A DNA stretch of 40,418 nt from Anaerosomatales bacterium (GCA_029210645.1 JARGFT010000010.1:1-40418), one strand, 5' to 3'; counted from the stretch's first letter, positions 1 to 7,296 are shown. The notes: generated by a model from the letters alone, not told the origin. Made by a program: numbers and translations.

Positions 1-688
1 TGTTGACGCCGCACCTCAGGTCTACTGGGACTTTGCTCCCTGGGACGAACCTGTATCTCTTCGGCTCTGCCGGCTCCCCATTGACCGAGATTCGGTCTCC
101 CTGCTCGAGGTGCGCCTTGAATGCTTCCCCGAGCTTCTTCGTTACCGGACCAGGCATGGGGTTCCGTTGCCTCAGTTTCTTCACCACAACGGCGGTCCCG
201 TAGGGACGGTCACCGAGGGGGCTCTCGGCGGTCTTGGGGACGTCGTCAATCACTATTGTCCAAGCGTCAGGTGAGTTGGGCCGTCTTTCCCAGTCCTCCA
301 GGTCGAACTCCACTCGATACTCGAGATCTTCGCCCAACGGTCTCGTGTAGACAGCCCACCACTTACCGATGCTGGCGCAGGCAGTCTTCATGCCCAGACC
401 AAAATGACCCTTGGTGCCACTCTTGCGATCAATGACCTTGGACATGTCCACACCCAGCCGGACGGCCTCGGCCAGCACATCCTCACTCATGCCGGTACCC
501 GAATCGACGACGCTGATTTCATCCGCCTCGGGAACCACAGTTACTTCGATATCGCTCGCCTGGCCTTCAACCGACGCGTCGAAACTGTTCGCGACAATCT
601 CGGCGATGGCGTCAGCCAGTGTCAGGTTGGTCGCGCCGATCTTCTGCAGAAGCATCGGCGAAGGCGTGTTGTTCACTACCCTGGACAT
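1..688 (-). CDS. GHKL (Hsp90/MutL/histidine-kinase-like) ATPase, partial
   Basis: The open frame begins at an ATG at 688 and continues through the left edge, so only about 229 N-terminal residues are visible and the C-terminus is missing. An AGAGGGG ribosome site lies about 6 nt before this ATG; an in-frame ATG at 715 has no such site. The Bergerat-fold ATP pocket is clear: N-box EIVANSFDA (E30, N34), G1 box DSGTGM (about 62-67), and G2 box GHFGLGMKTA (about 94-103). This arrangement is typical of HATPase_c_3 proteins (MORC, Hsp90-like and MutL-like ATPases), several of which occur in defence or DNA-processing loci. Codon use is less GC-rich than in neighbouring genes, which suggests acquisition by transfer. 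The exact role cannot be assigned without the missing C-terminal part. Confidence 0.8.
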   Translation of the reverse strand, partial: MSRVVNNTPSPMLLQKIGATNLTLADAIAEIVANSFDASVEGQASDIEVTVVPEADEISVVDSGTGMSEDVLAEAVRLGVDMSKVIDRKSGTKGHFGLGMKTACASIGKWWAVYTRPLGEDLEYRVEFDLEDWERRPNSPDAWTIVIDDVPKTAESPLGDRPYGTAVVVKKLRQRNPMPGPVTKKLGEAFKAHLEQGDRISVNGEPAEPKRYRFVPGSKVPVDLRCGVN

Positions 689-778
689 GAATCCCCTCTC
701 AGTCAGTTTCCCCATGACATTGTATCGACTGGACGGGGGGTTTCCTCAAAGTAGCATCAACAGGGTTCGGTGCTCGCT

Positions 779-801
779 TCGTCGGGCCGTTACCCCGACG
801 A
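779..801. repeat. 8-bp inverted repeat between the GHKL ATPase and zinc-ribbon genes
   Basis: TCGTCGGG (779-786) and CCCGACGA (794-801) are perfect inverted copies around a 7-nt loop. It lies in the 211-bp divergent gap and could be an operator or a small hairpin. No T-tract follows, so it is not a convincing terminator. Nothing else recognisable was seen in this gap. Confidence 0.4.
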
Positions 802-899
802 CCAAGGCCAGCGCTCGTCTCCGTGTGCAGCGGGGGCGAGAAGTGGGTATCCCCAAGGCAGTCGGCCCGGAGCCGCCCGGAGTAGCGAAGGAGAACCGC

Positions 900-1118
900 A
901 TGCCGCTGATAGCCTGCCCGCTCTGTGGGTCGATCTGGGAACTCGACGCCGACCAGGCGAAGCGTGTGGACTACGCCTGCGAGGGCTGCGGAACGAACAT
1001 CATGACCCGCGGCGACAAGATGAAGCACTGCAAGAAGTGCAACCTCATCTTCGGAGTCAAGCTTGGCGAGTGCCCCGGATGCGGACGCCCGGCGAGCAGC
1101 TGCGAGTCCTGCGGCTGA
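900..1118 (+). CDS. Small zinc-ribbon protein with five CxxC knuckles
   Basis: A 72-residue protein starting at ATG 900, with a GAAGGAG ribosome site about 7 nt upstream. It has ten cysteines arranged as five CxxC pairs (C6/C9, C27/C30, C44/C47, C58/C61, C68/C71), enough for two complete zinc ribbons plus a spare knuckle. There is no signal peptide or membrane segment. Such miniature multi-ribbon proteins usually act as nucleic-acid or protein adaptors, but this one cannot be assigned to a named family. It is divergent from the GHKL ATPase and 94 bp upstream of the DUF1016 nuclease. Confidence 0.75.
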   Translation: MPLIACPLCGSIWELDADQAKRVDYACEGCGTNIMTRGDKMKHCKKCNLIFGVKLGECPGCGRPASSCESCG

Positions 1119-1212
1119 ATCACGGTAAGGATCCGCTCCGAGACCGTTAAGTCCTCCCTCCTACCCTCGGTTCAGGCGCATCTCGCGCTACCCCGAGACA
1201 GGAGGTGGCCCC

Positions 1213-2229
1213 ATGGCCAGCCGAGACACTGACCCGAGCACCGATGTGGTCAATGATGCTCTGTTCGGCGAGGTTTCCGACCTGATCGACCGCGCACGAG
1301 CCCGTGCCGCGTCGGCGGTCAACACGGAGCTCGTGATGCTGTACTGGAGCATCGGCAAGCGCGTGCGCGAGGAAGTGCTCGGCGGCGAGCGCGCGGAGTA
1401 CGGTTCGCAGGTGGTCAAACGATTGGCGCAGCGATTGACAGAGTGCTACGGCCGCGGCTGGAGCAGGCAGAATATCGAGCGGATGATGAGATTCGCGGAG
1501 TGGATTCCTGAGATCGAGAAATGCTCGCCAGTGGCGGGCAAATTGACCTGGACCAACATCGCAGAGCTCCTCACCATCTCTGAGCAGCCCAAACGCGACT
1601 TCTATCTCGCGATGTGCGCGCACGAGGGATGGACCAAGCGCACGCTTCGCGATCGCGTGTCGAGCAAGCTCTACGAGCGCACGGTTGCCGCGCGTGGTTC
1701 GGCCGAGGGTGTCGAGGCCGACATCGCGGCACTGGCTGTGAAGGGTGCGACGGAGCCGGCGATCATCTTCCGCGATCCGTACGTGCTCGACTTCCTCGAC
1801 CTGCCGCCACAGCACAGCGAGTCGCAACTCGAACAGGCTATCCTCGACGAGGTCGAGCGCTTCATGCTCGAACTCGGTACGGGCTTCACGTTCGTTGCCC
1901 GCCAGAAGCGCGTCATCGTCGACAGCAAGGACTACCATCTCGATCTGCTCTTCTATCACCGGGGGATGCGTTGCCTCGTTGCCATCGAGCTCAAGACCCG
2001 AGACCTCGAACCGGCCGACTTCGGCCAGATGACGCTCTATCTGCGTTGGCTCGATAGGTACGAGCGTCTGCCGGGCGAGGAGCCGCCCGTCGGCATCATC
2101 CTCTGTGCGCGCAAGGTCGCCCAGCAGGTGGAGCTCCTCGGCCTGGACTCCGGTGAAGTGCGCGCCGCCCAGTACCTCACTCACGAAGCGCGCGAGCAGC
2201 TGCAGCGGAGACTGGCGGCGCTGGAGTGA
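1213..2229 (+). CDS. YhcG/DUF1016-family PD-(D/E)XK nuclease
   Basis: 338 residues, preceded by AGGAGG about 8 nt before ATG. The N-terminal DUF1016 helical region (about 20-160), including LYWSIGKR, is followed by a C-terminal PD-(D/E)XK nuclease fold (about 190-325). Its active-site residues are visible as D244 in the DLLFYH strand, E259 and K261 in IELK, and Q272 in FGQM. Length matches the full family. Family members are found in accessory and restriction-modification-linked loci and are presumed DNA nucleases. No methyltransferase or specificity subunit is adjacent, so here it stands alone beside Fic and toxin-antitoxin genes. Family assignment is secure; the biological target is not known. 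Confidence 0.9.
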   Translation: MASRDTDPSTDVVNDALFGEVSDLIDRARARAASAVNTELVMLYWSIGKRVREEVLGGERAEYGSQVVKRLAQRLTECYGRGWSRQNIERMMRFAEWIPEIEKCSPVAGKLTWTNIAELLTISEQPKRDFYLAMCAHEGWTKRTLRDRVSSKLYERTVAARGSAEGVEADIAALAVKGATEPAIIFRDPYVLDFLDLPPQHSESQLEQAILDEVERFMLELGTGFTFVARQKRVIVDSKDYHLDLLFYHRGMRCLVAIELKTRDLEPADFGQMTLYLRWLDRYERLPGEEPPVGIILCARKVAQQVELLGLDSGEVRAAQYLTHEAREQLQRRLAALE

Positions 2230-2261
2230 TCTCGCGCCCAACGCTTGCGTCCTCAGGGGAA

Positions 2262-2300
2262 TAATCTCATAATCTCCTATGAGATAAGTAGTTTAATCTC
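2262..2300. promoter_or_regulatory. Candidate Fic operator: inverted repeat plus three TAATCTC copies
   Basis: In the gap just before fic, ATCTCATA (2264-2271) and TATGAGAT (2278-2285) form a perfect 8-bp inverted repeat with a 6-bp spacer. TAATCTC occurs three times in direct orientation (2262-2268, 2270-2276, 2294-2300), the last abutting the ribosome site. The block is strikingly AT-rich against its surroundings. The downstream Fic protein has a C-terminal winged-helix-like segment, so autoregulation is a reasonable inference. Confidence 0.5.
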
Positions 2301-2314
2301 CTGGAGGCCAACCG

Positions 2315-3478
2315 ATGTATGTGTGGCAGATCACGCCCGAGATCTCGTCCGACCTCGAACGAATCGAGCAGCTGCACCGCGTCCTCGATCGGGGCACGCT
2401 GCCGCGCCGGTGGGCCGGGCGCCTGAGGCGCGAGCTCGAGGCAGAAGCGACAGCGGCCTCGACATCGATGGAAGGCGTGCCTGTCACGGTCGAGGAGGTC
2501 CGCCGCATTCTCGCGGGCGATAGGCCCTCATCGGTGAAGGAGGCCGATGCGCGCTTGGTCGAGGGTTATCGCGACGCGATGTCCTTCGTGCTCAGGCGTG
2601 CGGACGACCCGGAATTCTCGTGGCAGACGGAACTCATCCTCGGCATACACGATCGGGTGATGGCCGGCTCGTACGCTTCCGGGGCCGGAAGGTTTCGCAC
2701 CGGACCGGCCTTCGTGGCGGACGCAGCGACAGGGCTGGTCGTCTTCGAGCCTCCGCCGGCGGAAGCGGTGCCCGGACTGGTGCAGGAGCTTGCGGCATTC
2801 GCGCACTCCGCCGGTGGCGACCTTCCCCCGCCTGTACTTGCGGCGTTGCTGCACGCGCGCCTCGCCGGCGTTCATCCGTTCTCCGACGGCAACGGGCGCA
2901 CTGCTCGCGTGCTGGCGTCGCTTGCGATGTACCGTGGCGGCTTCGCCAGGCCGCAGTTCACGAGCCTGGAGGAGTGGTGGGGTTCCCACAGGCGAGACTA
3001 CTACGATTCGTTTGCGTGCCTCGGCACGTCGTGGGACCCGGACGCGGATGTCACACCGTTCGTTGCCGCCCATGTTCGCGCGCAGCGTCTTCAGGTCGAC
3101 TCGCTCTCGCTCAAAGAGGCGACCGAGCGTGTCCTCTGGGGAATCCTCGAGGACGTGGTGACCGAGGACCTCGGTCTCCCGCCCCGGCTGGCCGATGCCC
3201 TCTACGATGGGTTCTTCGGTCGCGACGTGACCAACCGGTACTACCGTTCACTTGCAGACGTGTCCGTGCCGACCGCCACGTCCGACCTTGGGCGACTCGA
3301 GGCGAGCGGGCTCCTCCGGGCCAAAGGGGCCGGGCGATCGCGTGCCTATGTCGGGAGCGAGCAGCTCGTGGCGGCAGTCGCACGGGCTGCAGAACTCGGC
3401 GACCCCCCGGCATCTGCTCTCGAGACGCAACGGGCGTGGGTGATGGCGCGCCTCGCCGAAAAGGTTCATGGCGGCTGA
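2315..3478 (+). CDS. Fic-family protein AMP-transferase (class II) with C-terminal helix-turn-helix
   Basis: 387 residues; ATG follows GGAGG by about 7 nt. The N-terminal Fic_N-like region contains the inhibitory helix motif S49-T-S-M-E53-G54, matching (S/T)xxxE(G/N). The Fic core has a complete active-site loop HPFSDGNGRTAR at about 187-198 (catalytic H187, D191, R195/R198). Residues about 300-350 resemble a winged helix (SVPTATSDLGRLEASGLL). An intact motif predicts AMPylation or related nucleotidyl transfer onto hydroxyl side chains, held in check by the intramolecular helix. It is downstream of the DUF1016 nuclease but has its own AT-rich promoter region. The substrate is unknown. Confidence 0.92.
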   Translation: MYVWQITPEISSDLERIEQLHRVLDRGTLPRRWAGRLRRELEAEATAASTSMEGVPVTVEEVRRILAGDRPSSVKEADARLVEGYRDAMSFVLRRADDPEFSWQTELILGIHDRVMAGSYASGAGRFRTGPAFVADAATGLVVFEPPPAEAVPGLVQELAAFAHSAGGDLPPPVLAALLHARLAGVHPFSDGNGRTARVLASLAMYRGGFARPQFTSLEEWWGSHRRDYYDSFACLGTSWDPDADVTPFVAAHVRAQRLQVDSLSLKEATERVLWGILEDVVTEDLGLPPRLADALYDGFFGRDVTNRYYRSLADVSVPTATSDLGRLEASGLLRAKGAGRSRAYVGSEQLVAAVARAAELGDPPASALETQRAWVMARLAEKVHGG

Positions 3479-3589
3479 GCAAGCTCTACGGTCGCGCTGG
3501 ACTCAGAGCAACGCCTCGGCCCACCTTGACGCCGCCCCCTCCTCGGCGGTATGAACAAGTGGTATGAACGTCTCGCCAGGGAGGAACTC

Positions 3590-3889
3590 GTGCCCAAGAA
3601 GAAAGTCGCCGTCGCGCTCTCGGAGTGGCTACTCGACGAGCTCGACACGGCGGCGGAGCAGTCGCGGACGAGCCGAAGCGCGCTCGTGGAGGAGGCGGTC
3701 GCTGAGTACGTGGTGCGTCGGCGCACGGGTGAAGACGACGAGCGCTTCCGGCGCGAGGCCACGCTCGCACTTGAGGACATGAGAAGCTTCGCCCGGGAGT
3801 ATCACACCGATCCATTGACCGAGTCAGAGCCGTCTTCACTCGAGAAGCTGCGCGCGCTCCGTGCCGAGGGACGAGGGCTCGAGCGGTGA
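3590..3889 (+). CDS. Ribbon-helix-helix antitoxin (VapB-like)
   Basis: 99 residues if translation starts at GTG 3590, chosen because AGGGAGGA lies 5 nt upstream. An ATG 39 bp further upstream (3551) lacks a ribosome site and would only add a non-conserved tail. The N-terminal segment KKVAVALSEWLLDELD followed by SRSALVEEAVAEYV is a standard RHH (CopG/MetJ-type) DNA-binding fold. The C-terminal half is charged and probably wraps the toxin. Its stop overlaps the start of the PIN gene, as in translationally coupled toxin-antitoxin operons. Such antitoxins repress their own operon. Confidence 0.82.
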   Translation: MPKKKVAVALSEWLLDELDTAAEQSRTSRSALVEEAVAEYVVRRRTGEDDERFRREATLALEDMRSFAREYHTDPLTESEPSSLEKLRALRAEGRGLER

Positions 3890-4290
3890 GCGCACCCGTC
3901 TGCGTACTGGATGCCTCGGTCGGCGTGAAATGGTTCCGTGACGAACCCGGATCCGAGGCGGCGCGGGCGCTCGTCGAGGGGCACATCGCCGGCACTCTGA
4001 CGATCGTCGTCGACACGCTCTTCGGCTACGAGGTGCTGCGCGCCGCATCCCGCGACGCCGAGCCGCGCGATGCCATCCGCATCTGGAGCGACATCGCCCG
4101 GCTCGAGTTGATCACCGTGCCGCTCGGCGAGGAACTCGTGTCAGCGGCTGCGGATGCGCGCGCGGACCTCAGCTGTACGCTCTACGAAGCGTTCGCGGCA
4201 GGACTGGCGACTCTGCTCGAGGCCCCGCTCTACTCGGCAGATGTGCGAGCGCACGGAGCTCACCCGGGTGTTCGCCTGATCACCGCTTGA
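3886..4290 (+). CDS. PIN-domain ribonuclease toxin (VapC-like)
   Basis: 134 residues, starting at GTG within a 4-bp overlap (GTGA) with the RHH antitoxin gene. The PIN fold is recognisable: LDASVGVKWF with D9, FGYEVL with E49, and YSADVR with D119. The position normally holding the third acidic residue (an Asp in the YDA-type helix) reads LYEAFAA, giving E101. These residues usually coordinate Mg2+ for cleavage of tRNA or rRNA. The D-to-E change may lower or alter activity, or be tolerated. The pairing with an RHH protein supports a VapBC-type system. Confidence 0.85.
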   Translation: MSAPVCVLDASVGVKWFRDEPGSEAARALVEGHIAGTLTIVVDTLFGYEVLRAASRDAEPRDAIRIWSDIARLELITVPLGEELVSAAADARADLSCTLYEAFAAGLATLLEAPLYSADVRAHGAHPGVRLITA

Positions 4291-4325
4291 CCCAGAGCGA
4301 GATATATGACTAGAATTCTGGTCAT
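4287..4325 (+). promoter_or_regulatory. Promoter with overlapping 20-bp palindromic operator for phd-relE, apparently leaderless
   Basis: A -35 TTGACC (4287-4292) and -10 TAGAAT (4311-4316) are 18 bp apart. The expected transcription start falls on the A of ATG 4324, implying a leaderless message. The 20-bp sequence ATGACTAGAATTCTGGTCAT (4306-4325) is a palindrome with 9 of 10 pairs matching. It covers the -10 and the start codon, an ideal site for Phd/YefM autorepression. Confidence 0.65.
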
Positions 4326-4599
4326 GTCAGAGACACGTTCACTTGCCGACGTCAAAGCGCACCTCTCCGAGATCGTCGATCTCGTCGAGGGCCAGCACGA
4401 GCGCGTTGTCGTCACCCGGCACGGACGCCCCGCCGCCGTCATCATGAGCGTGCAGGACCTCGAGAGCCTCGAAGAGACGCTCGAGATCCTCTCGGCGCCC
4501 GGCGCTGTCGAGGAGATCCGTTCCGCCGAGCGCGAGATCGACCGCGATCAGTACCTGAGCGCTGCCGAACTGCGGGCGAAGTACCTCGATTCGGAGTAG
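4324..4599 (+). CDS. Phd/YefM-family antitoxin
   Basis: 91 residues from ATG 4324; an ATG at 4306 lies inside the promoter palindrome and is less likely. The N-terminus (SLADVKAHLSEIVDLVEG, then VVVTRHGRPAAVIMS) is the classic Phd/YefM DNA-binding domain. The acidic C-terminal tail would be the intrinsically disordered toxin-binding segment. The gene is 3 bp from the RelE-like toxin. Translation appears leaderless, since no Shine-Dalgarno sequence precedes the start and the -10 box sits 7 nt upstream. Confidence 0.88.
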   Translation: MSETRSLADVKAHLSEIVDLVEGQHERVVVTRHGRPAAVIMSVQDLESLEETLEILSAPGAVEEIRSAEREIDRDQYLSAAELRAKYLDSE

Positions 4600-4602
4600 C
4601 TG

Positions 4603-4872
4603 ATGGCGCCGTACAGGCTGCTTGTCGCCGCGTCAGCCGAGCGCATGCTTCGCCGGCTTCCCGGGGCCGCCGCCTCGGCGATGGTCGAGTTCATGACCGG
4701 CCCGCTCGTGGAGAACCCGATGAGGGTGGCAAAGCCGCTGATGCTCGATCTCGAAGGCTATCGGTGTGCCCGGCGCGGACCCTACCGTGTCATCTACAGG
4801 TTCGATGAGGCCGAGCGCTCCGTCCGCGTCGTCCGGGTCGATCACCGCGCCGACGTGTACCGCACGCGCTGA
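4603..4872 (+). CDS. RelE/ParE-family toxin
   Basis: 89 residues, starting 3 bp after the antitoxin stop, with CGGAG as ribosome site inside the antitoxin's last codons. It has the compact RelE fold: helical N-terminus with RMLRRLP, then a strand region RCARRGPYRVIYRFDE and a C-terminal DHRADVYR. The basic pattern GxYRVIY and the terminal HRxDVYR are typical of RelE mRNA interferases, which cleave mRNA in the ribosomal A-site. ParE-type gyrase poisoning is an alternative. The full-length frame is intact and it is paired with Phd, so a functional type II module is likely. Confidence 0.88.
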   Translation: MAPYRLLVAASAERMLRRLPGAAASAMVEFMTGPLVENPMRVAKPLMLDLEGYRCARRGPYRVIYRFDEAERSVRVVRVDHRADVYRTR

Positions 4873-4895
4873 GAACTTCCGAGGGCACGCCGCCG

Positions 4896-6038
4896 CTACA
4901 CCAGGCCCGCTCTTCTGCGTCCCGCCCACGTGATCAGCCAGTACACAGCCAGACCGCTGACATACCCGATCGCCATGTTCGTGAGTAGCGAGACGGCCAC
5001 CGTCGCCGCCAGCGCCAACATCTCGACGCCGATCTCCACGTCCTTGGCGAACTTGATCAGCTCGATGCCCACCATGAACATCATCGCGCCGATGATGGCC
5101 TGCGGGAACGCCACGAACACCCCTGCGATCGACGCGGCCAGGAACAGTCCCATCGCGATCTCGAGCGTGCCCTCGATGAGGTTGGCGCCGGCCGTCCGCG
5201 CGCCGTAGTAGTACTGCCCGGCCAGTCCGCCGGCACCGTGGCACATCGGCATGCCACCGAGAAAGGGCGCCGTGCTGTTCATGATGCCGTGACTCCACGA
5301 CAGAGTGCGCACGCTCACGTTCTCGTCGGTCCAGTACCGCTTGATGAGCGAGGACGTCGAGATCACCGCATTGGTGGCGGTGAGCGGGACCTGGGCGAAG
5401 CCGGCCAGCAGCAGCGTCTGCCACACCTGCCCGGCGCTGAAGGTGGTGAAGTGCGGCAGCCGCAGCCCGGGGGATGCGATTCCGGTGAAGTCTCCCTTGA
5501 AGAGCATGATCCCCAGGCCGAGGAGCACGAGCACGATGGCCGCAGGCGCGTAGCGGTTCTGCCTGAGTGTCAGCACGATGACTACGCCGAGTATCGCGAA
5601 CGCCCACGAGGTGGAGCCGAGGCGCAGGGCTTCGATCGCAAGCAGGATGCCGAGCGTGACCTGGATGCCGCGCACCACGGAGTGGGGTGTGATCCGCGCG
5701 ATCCAGCCGATGAGCCCGGTCGCGGCCAGCAACAGCCACACGAGACCCATCCCGAATCCCGAGGCGTACACCATCGACGGCGACCACTGCTGGGCGATGG
5801 CGACCACCGCGAGCGCCTTCATCGGCTCGATCGGCATCGGCAGGCGGAACACGAGCCCCGCGATGATGTTGGCAAGCCCCATCATGACGAGGAAGCCTGC
5901 AGGGTCTAGTCCGCACACCGCGATGTAGCCGATGGCAAGCGGCAGCAGCGTACCGAAGTCGCCCATCGAGCCCGCGAGCTCGTTCAGCCCGAGCTTGATG
6001 GGACGTCTTTGGTTGATGCTCTCGACCGGTCCCGACAT
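4896..6038 (-). CDS. MOT1-family molybdate/sulfate transporter
   Basis: 380 residues with about ten hydrophobic membrane segments. Signature stretches of the MOT1 branch (related to SulP permeases) are present: LNELAGSMGDFGTLLPLAIG near the N-terminus, PMPIEPMKALAVVAIA at about 65-80, and GGMPMCHGAGGLAGQYYYGART around 260. In characterised eukaryotic MOT1 proteins these mark high-affinity molybdate uptake; bacterial members are usually annotated putative sulfate/molybdate transporters. No STAS domain is seen. There are no molybdenum-cofactor genes adjacent, so the substrate is inferred from family only. It converges on relE (23-bp gap). No strong ribosome site is visible; a G-rich tract lies about 13 nt upstream. 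Confidence 0.88.
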   Translation of the reverse strand: MSGPVESINQRRPIKLGLNELAGSMGDFGTLLPLAIGYIAVCGLDPAGFLVMMGLANIIAGLVFRLPMPIEPMKALAVVAIAQQWSPSMVYASGFGMGLVWLLLAATGLIGWIARITPHSVVRGIQVTLGILLAIEALRLGSTSWAFAILGVVIVLTLRQNRYAPAAIVLVLLGLGIMLFKGDFTGIASPGLRLPHFTTFSAGQVWQTLLLAGFAQVPLTATNAVISTSSLIKRYWTDENVSVRTLSWSHGIMNSTAPFLGGMPMCHGAGGLAGQYYYGARTAGANLIEGTLEIAMGLFLAASIAGVFVAFPQAIIGAMMFMVGIELIKFAKDVEIGVEMLALAATVAVSLLTNMAIGYVSGLAVYWLITWAGRRRAGLV

Positions 6039-6176
6039 CGGCTAGGACGTACCCCCCCAACGGCGATCGTGTGCCACAAGGATACAAAAGGGACGGGCAC
6101 GAGCGATGATACGCCTCGAGGGGGGCGCACGAAGGTGCAGCGTGCCGCCCGGTGTGGGCGTCGTCGCTCTACCGCT

Positions 6177-6809
6177 CTACACCAGGCCGGTCGCGCGCCA
6201 CACTCCCGCTGCGATGCCGAGGGAGGGCAGGTACCAGGTGAATGTCCCGATGAAATGCTCGACGGTGTCCTTGCGCATGAGCGTCCCCAGCGTGGTACCC
6301 GAGTCGAACGTCATCACGACTACCCATACGACCAGGGCGAGCACGGCGGTCAGCACTCCGACCTGGACGGCACCGGCTACGCTGAACCCTTCGCGGACCC
6401 TGCTCGTGACCGAGACCAACATCGGCAGAGCGAGGAGTACCACGAGCGCGACGAAGAGCACGCTGATCCCCCCGAAGTTCTCGGGAGCCAGCACGAGGCT
6501 CAGGGGCGGGAGCAGGAGCATCATGGCGATAAAGACGATCCCGACTCCCGTGACCGCTACGAGCGGTGCGAGCACGGCACTGCGGATGGCGACGGTCCGC
6601 GCTCCGTCCCTCGAGTCGATGGCGAAGACGGCCGCAGGGCCGAGCAGGAAGGGGATCACCGTCAGCGCCAGGTAGCCGGGGGTGAAGGCATCGATTGACA
6701 GCCGGTCGATGATGAACAGCGCCGGCACGAGGAACAGCGCCGTGAACGCGTAGGTCAAGCCGTACGTATCCAGTACGCGCGGTGCGGTGTGCTCGGTCTG
6801 GGGATCCAC
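6177..6809 (-). CDS. Predicted six-span membrane protein of unknown function
   Basis: 210 residues when started at GTG 6809, which has GGGAGGAGA about 6 nt upstream. Longer in-frame starts exist (to 6899) but would add a hydrophilic tail overlapping the next gene. About six hydrophobic spans (for example YAFTALFLVPALFII, LALTVIPFLLGPAAVFAI, VLFVALVVLLALPMLV) fill the protein. No catalytic or binding motif was recognised. It lies downstream of another small membrane protein on the same strand, with a 12-bp palindrome between them. Confidence 0.65.
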   Translation of the reverse strand: MDPQTEHTAPRVLDTYGLTYAFTALFLVPALFIIDRLSIDAFTPGYLALTVIPFLLGPAAVFAIDSRDGARTVAIRSAVLAPLVAVTGVGIVFIAMMLLLPPLSLVLAPENFGGISVLFVALVVLLALPMLVSVTSRVREGFSVAGAVQVGVLTAVLALVVWVVVMTFDSGTTLGTLMRKDTVEHFIGTFTWYLPSLGIAAGVWRATGLV

Positions 6810-6873
6810 TCTGTCTCCTCCCGGCGGCATACGGGCCACACGCACCGTAGGCCTTCGGACAGCAGGGAGTACA

Positions 6874-6885
6874 TGACCTAGGTCA
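6874..6885. promoter_or_regulatory. Perfect 12-bp palindrome TGACCTAGGTCA
   Basis: The palindrome overlaps the stop codon of the 6883-7272 gene and lies 65 bp upstream of the 6809 start. Read on the minus strand it begins TTGACC, so it can also act as a -35 box. The TTGAC...GTCA pattern resembles sites of CRP/FNR-superfamily regulators, but this is only resemblance. Confidence 0.4.
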
Positions 6886-7272
6886 AGCGGAGAATCCAAT
6901 GCGTTCCTGCCGGGCGGACCTCACCAGCTGCGCCGCCCATCCGGTGCAGGCGATCAGCAGGAGCAGCAGCACGGGCGGTCCGAGAAGTTCGCTGAGCCCG
7001 AACCCCGCCACAACCGCGAGAAAGCTGCCCAGCGCGGTAAGCAGGATCATCTCGAGGCGCTCCGAGCGGAGGATGGCGGTCGAGAAGTCGGCCGCCAGCA
7101 CGAGCAGCGCGAATGCCAGCAGCAGATGGAATACGGAGTTCAGGTTCAGCGCGACCCCACCGGGCTCGGTCAGGAACTCGCGCACGAGGAGGAAGGTGAG
7201 CCCCGCTGCGGGCGCGGCAACGCACGCCACGCACACGAACCGCACGAGCTCCAGGAACCGTTTCCAGCCCAT
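6883..7272 (-). CDS. Small predicted membrane protein of unknown function
   Basis: 129 residues with four hydrophobic segments: about 10-32, 45-65, 74-92 and 95-113. ATG 7272 has GGAGGCGCAGG as ribosome site. No motif links it to a known family. The order on the minus strand is this gene then the 6177-6809 membrane protein, so the two may be co-transcribed, although the palindrome between them could give the second its own control. Confidence 0.65.
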   Translation of the reverse strand: MGWKRFLELVRFVCVACVAAPAAGLTFLLVREFLTEPGGVALNLNSVFHLLLAFALLVLAADFSTAILRSERLEMILLTALGSFLAVVAGFGLSELLGPPVLLLLLIACTGWAAQLVRSARQERIGFSA

Positions 7273-7296
7273 CCTGCGCCTCCTCGGTCGGATTGT

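Noticed and set aside
6874-6885. Assignment of the palindrome as a definite FNR box
   Set aside because: The FNR consensus TTGAT-N4-ATCAA is not matched; only a family-level resemblance can be claimed.
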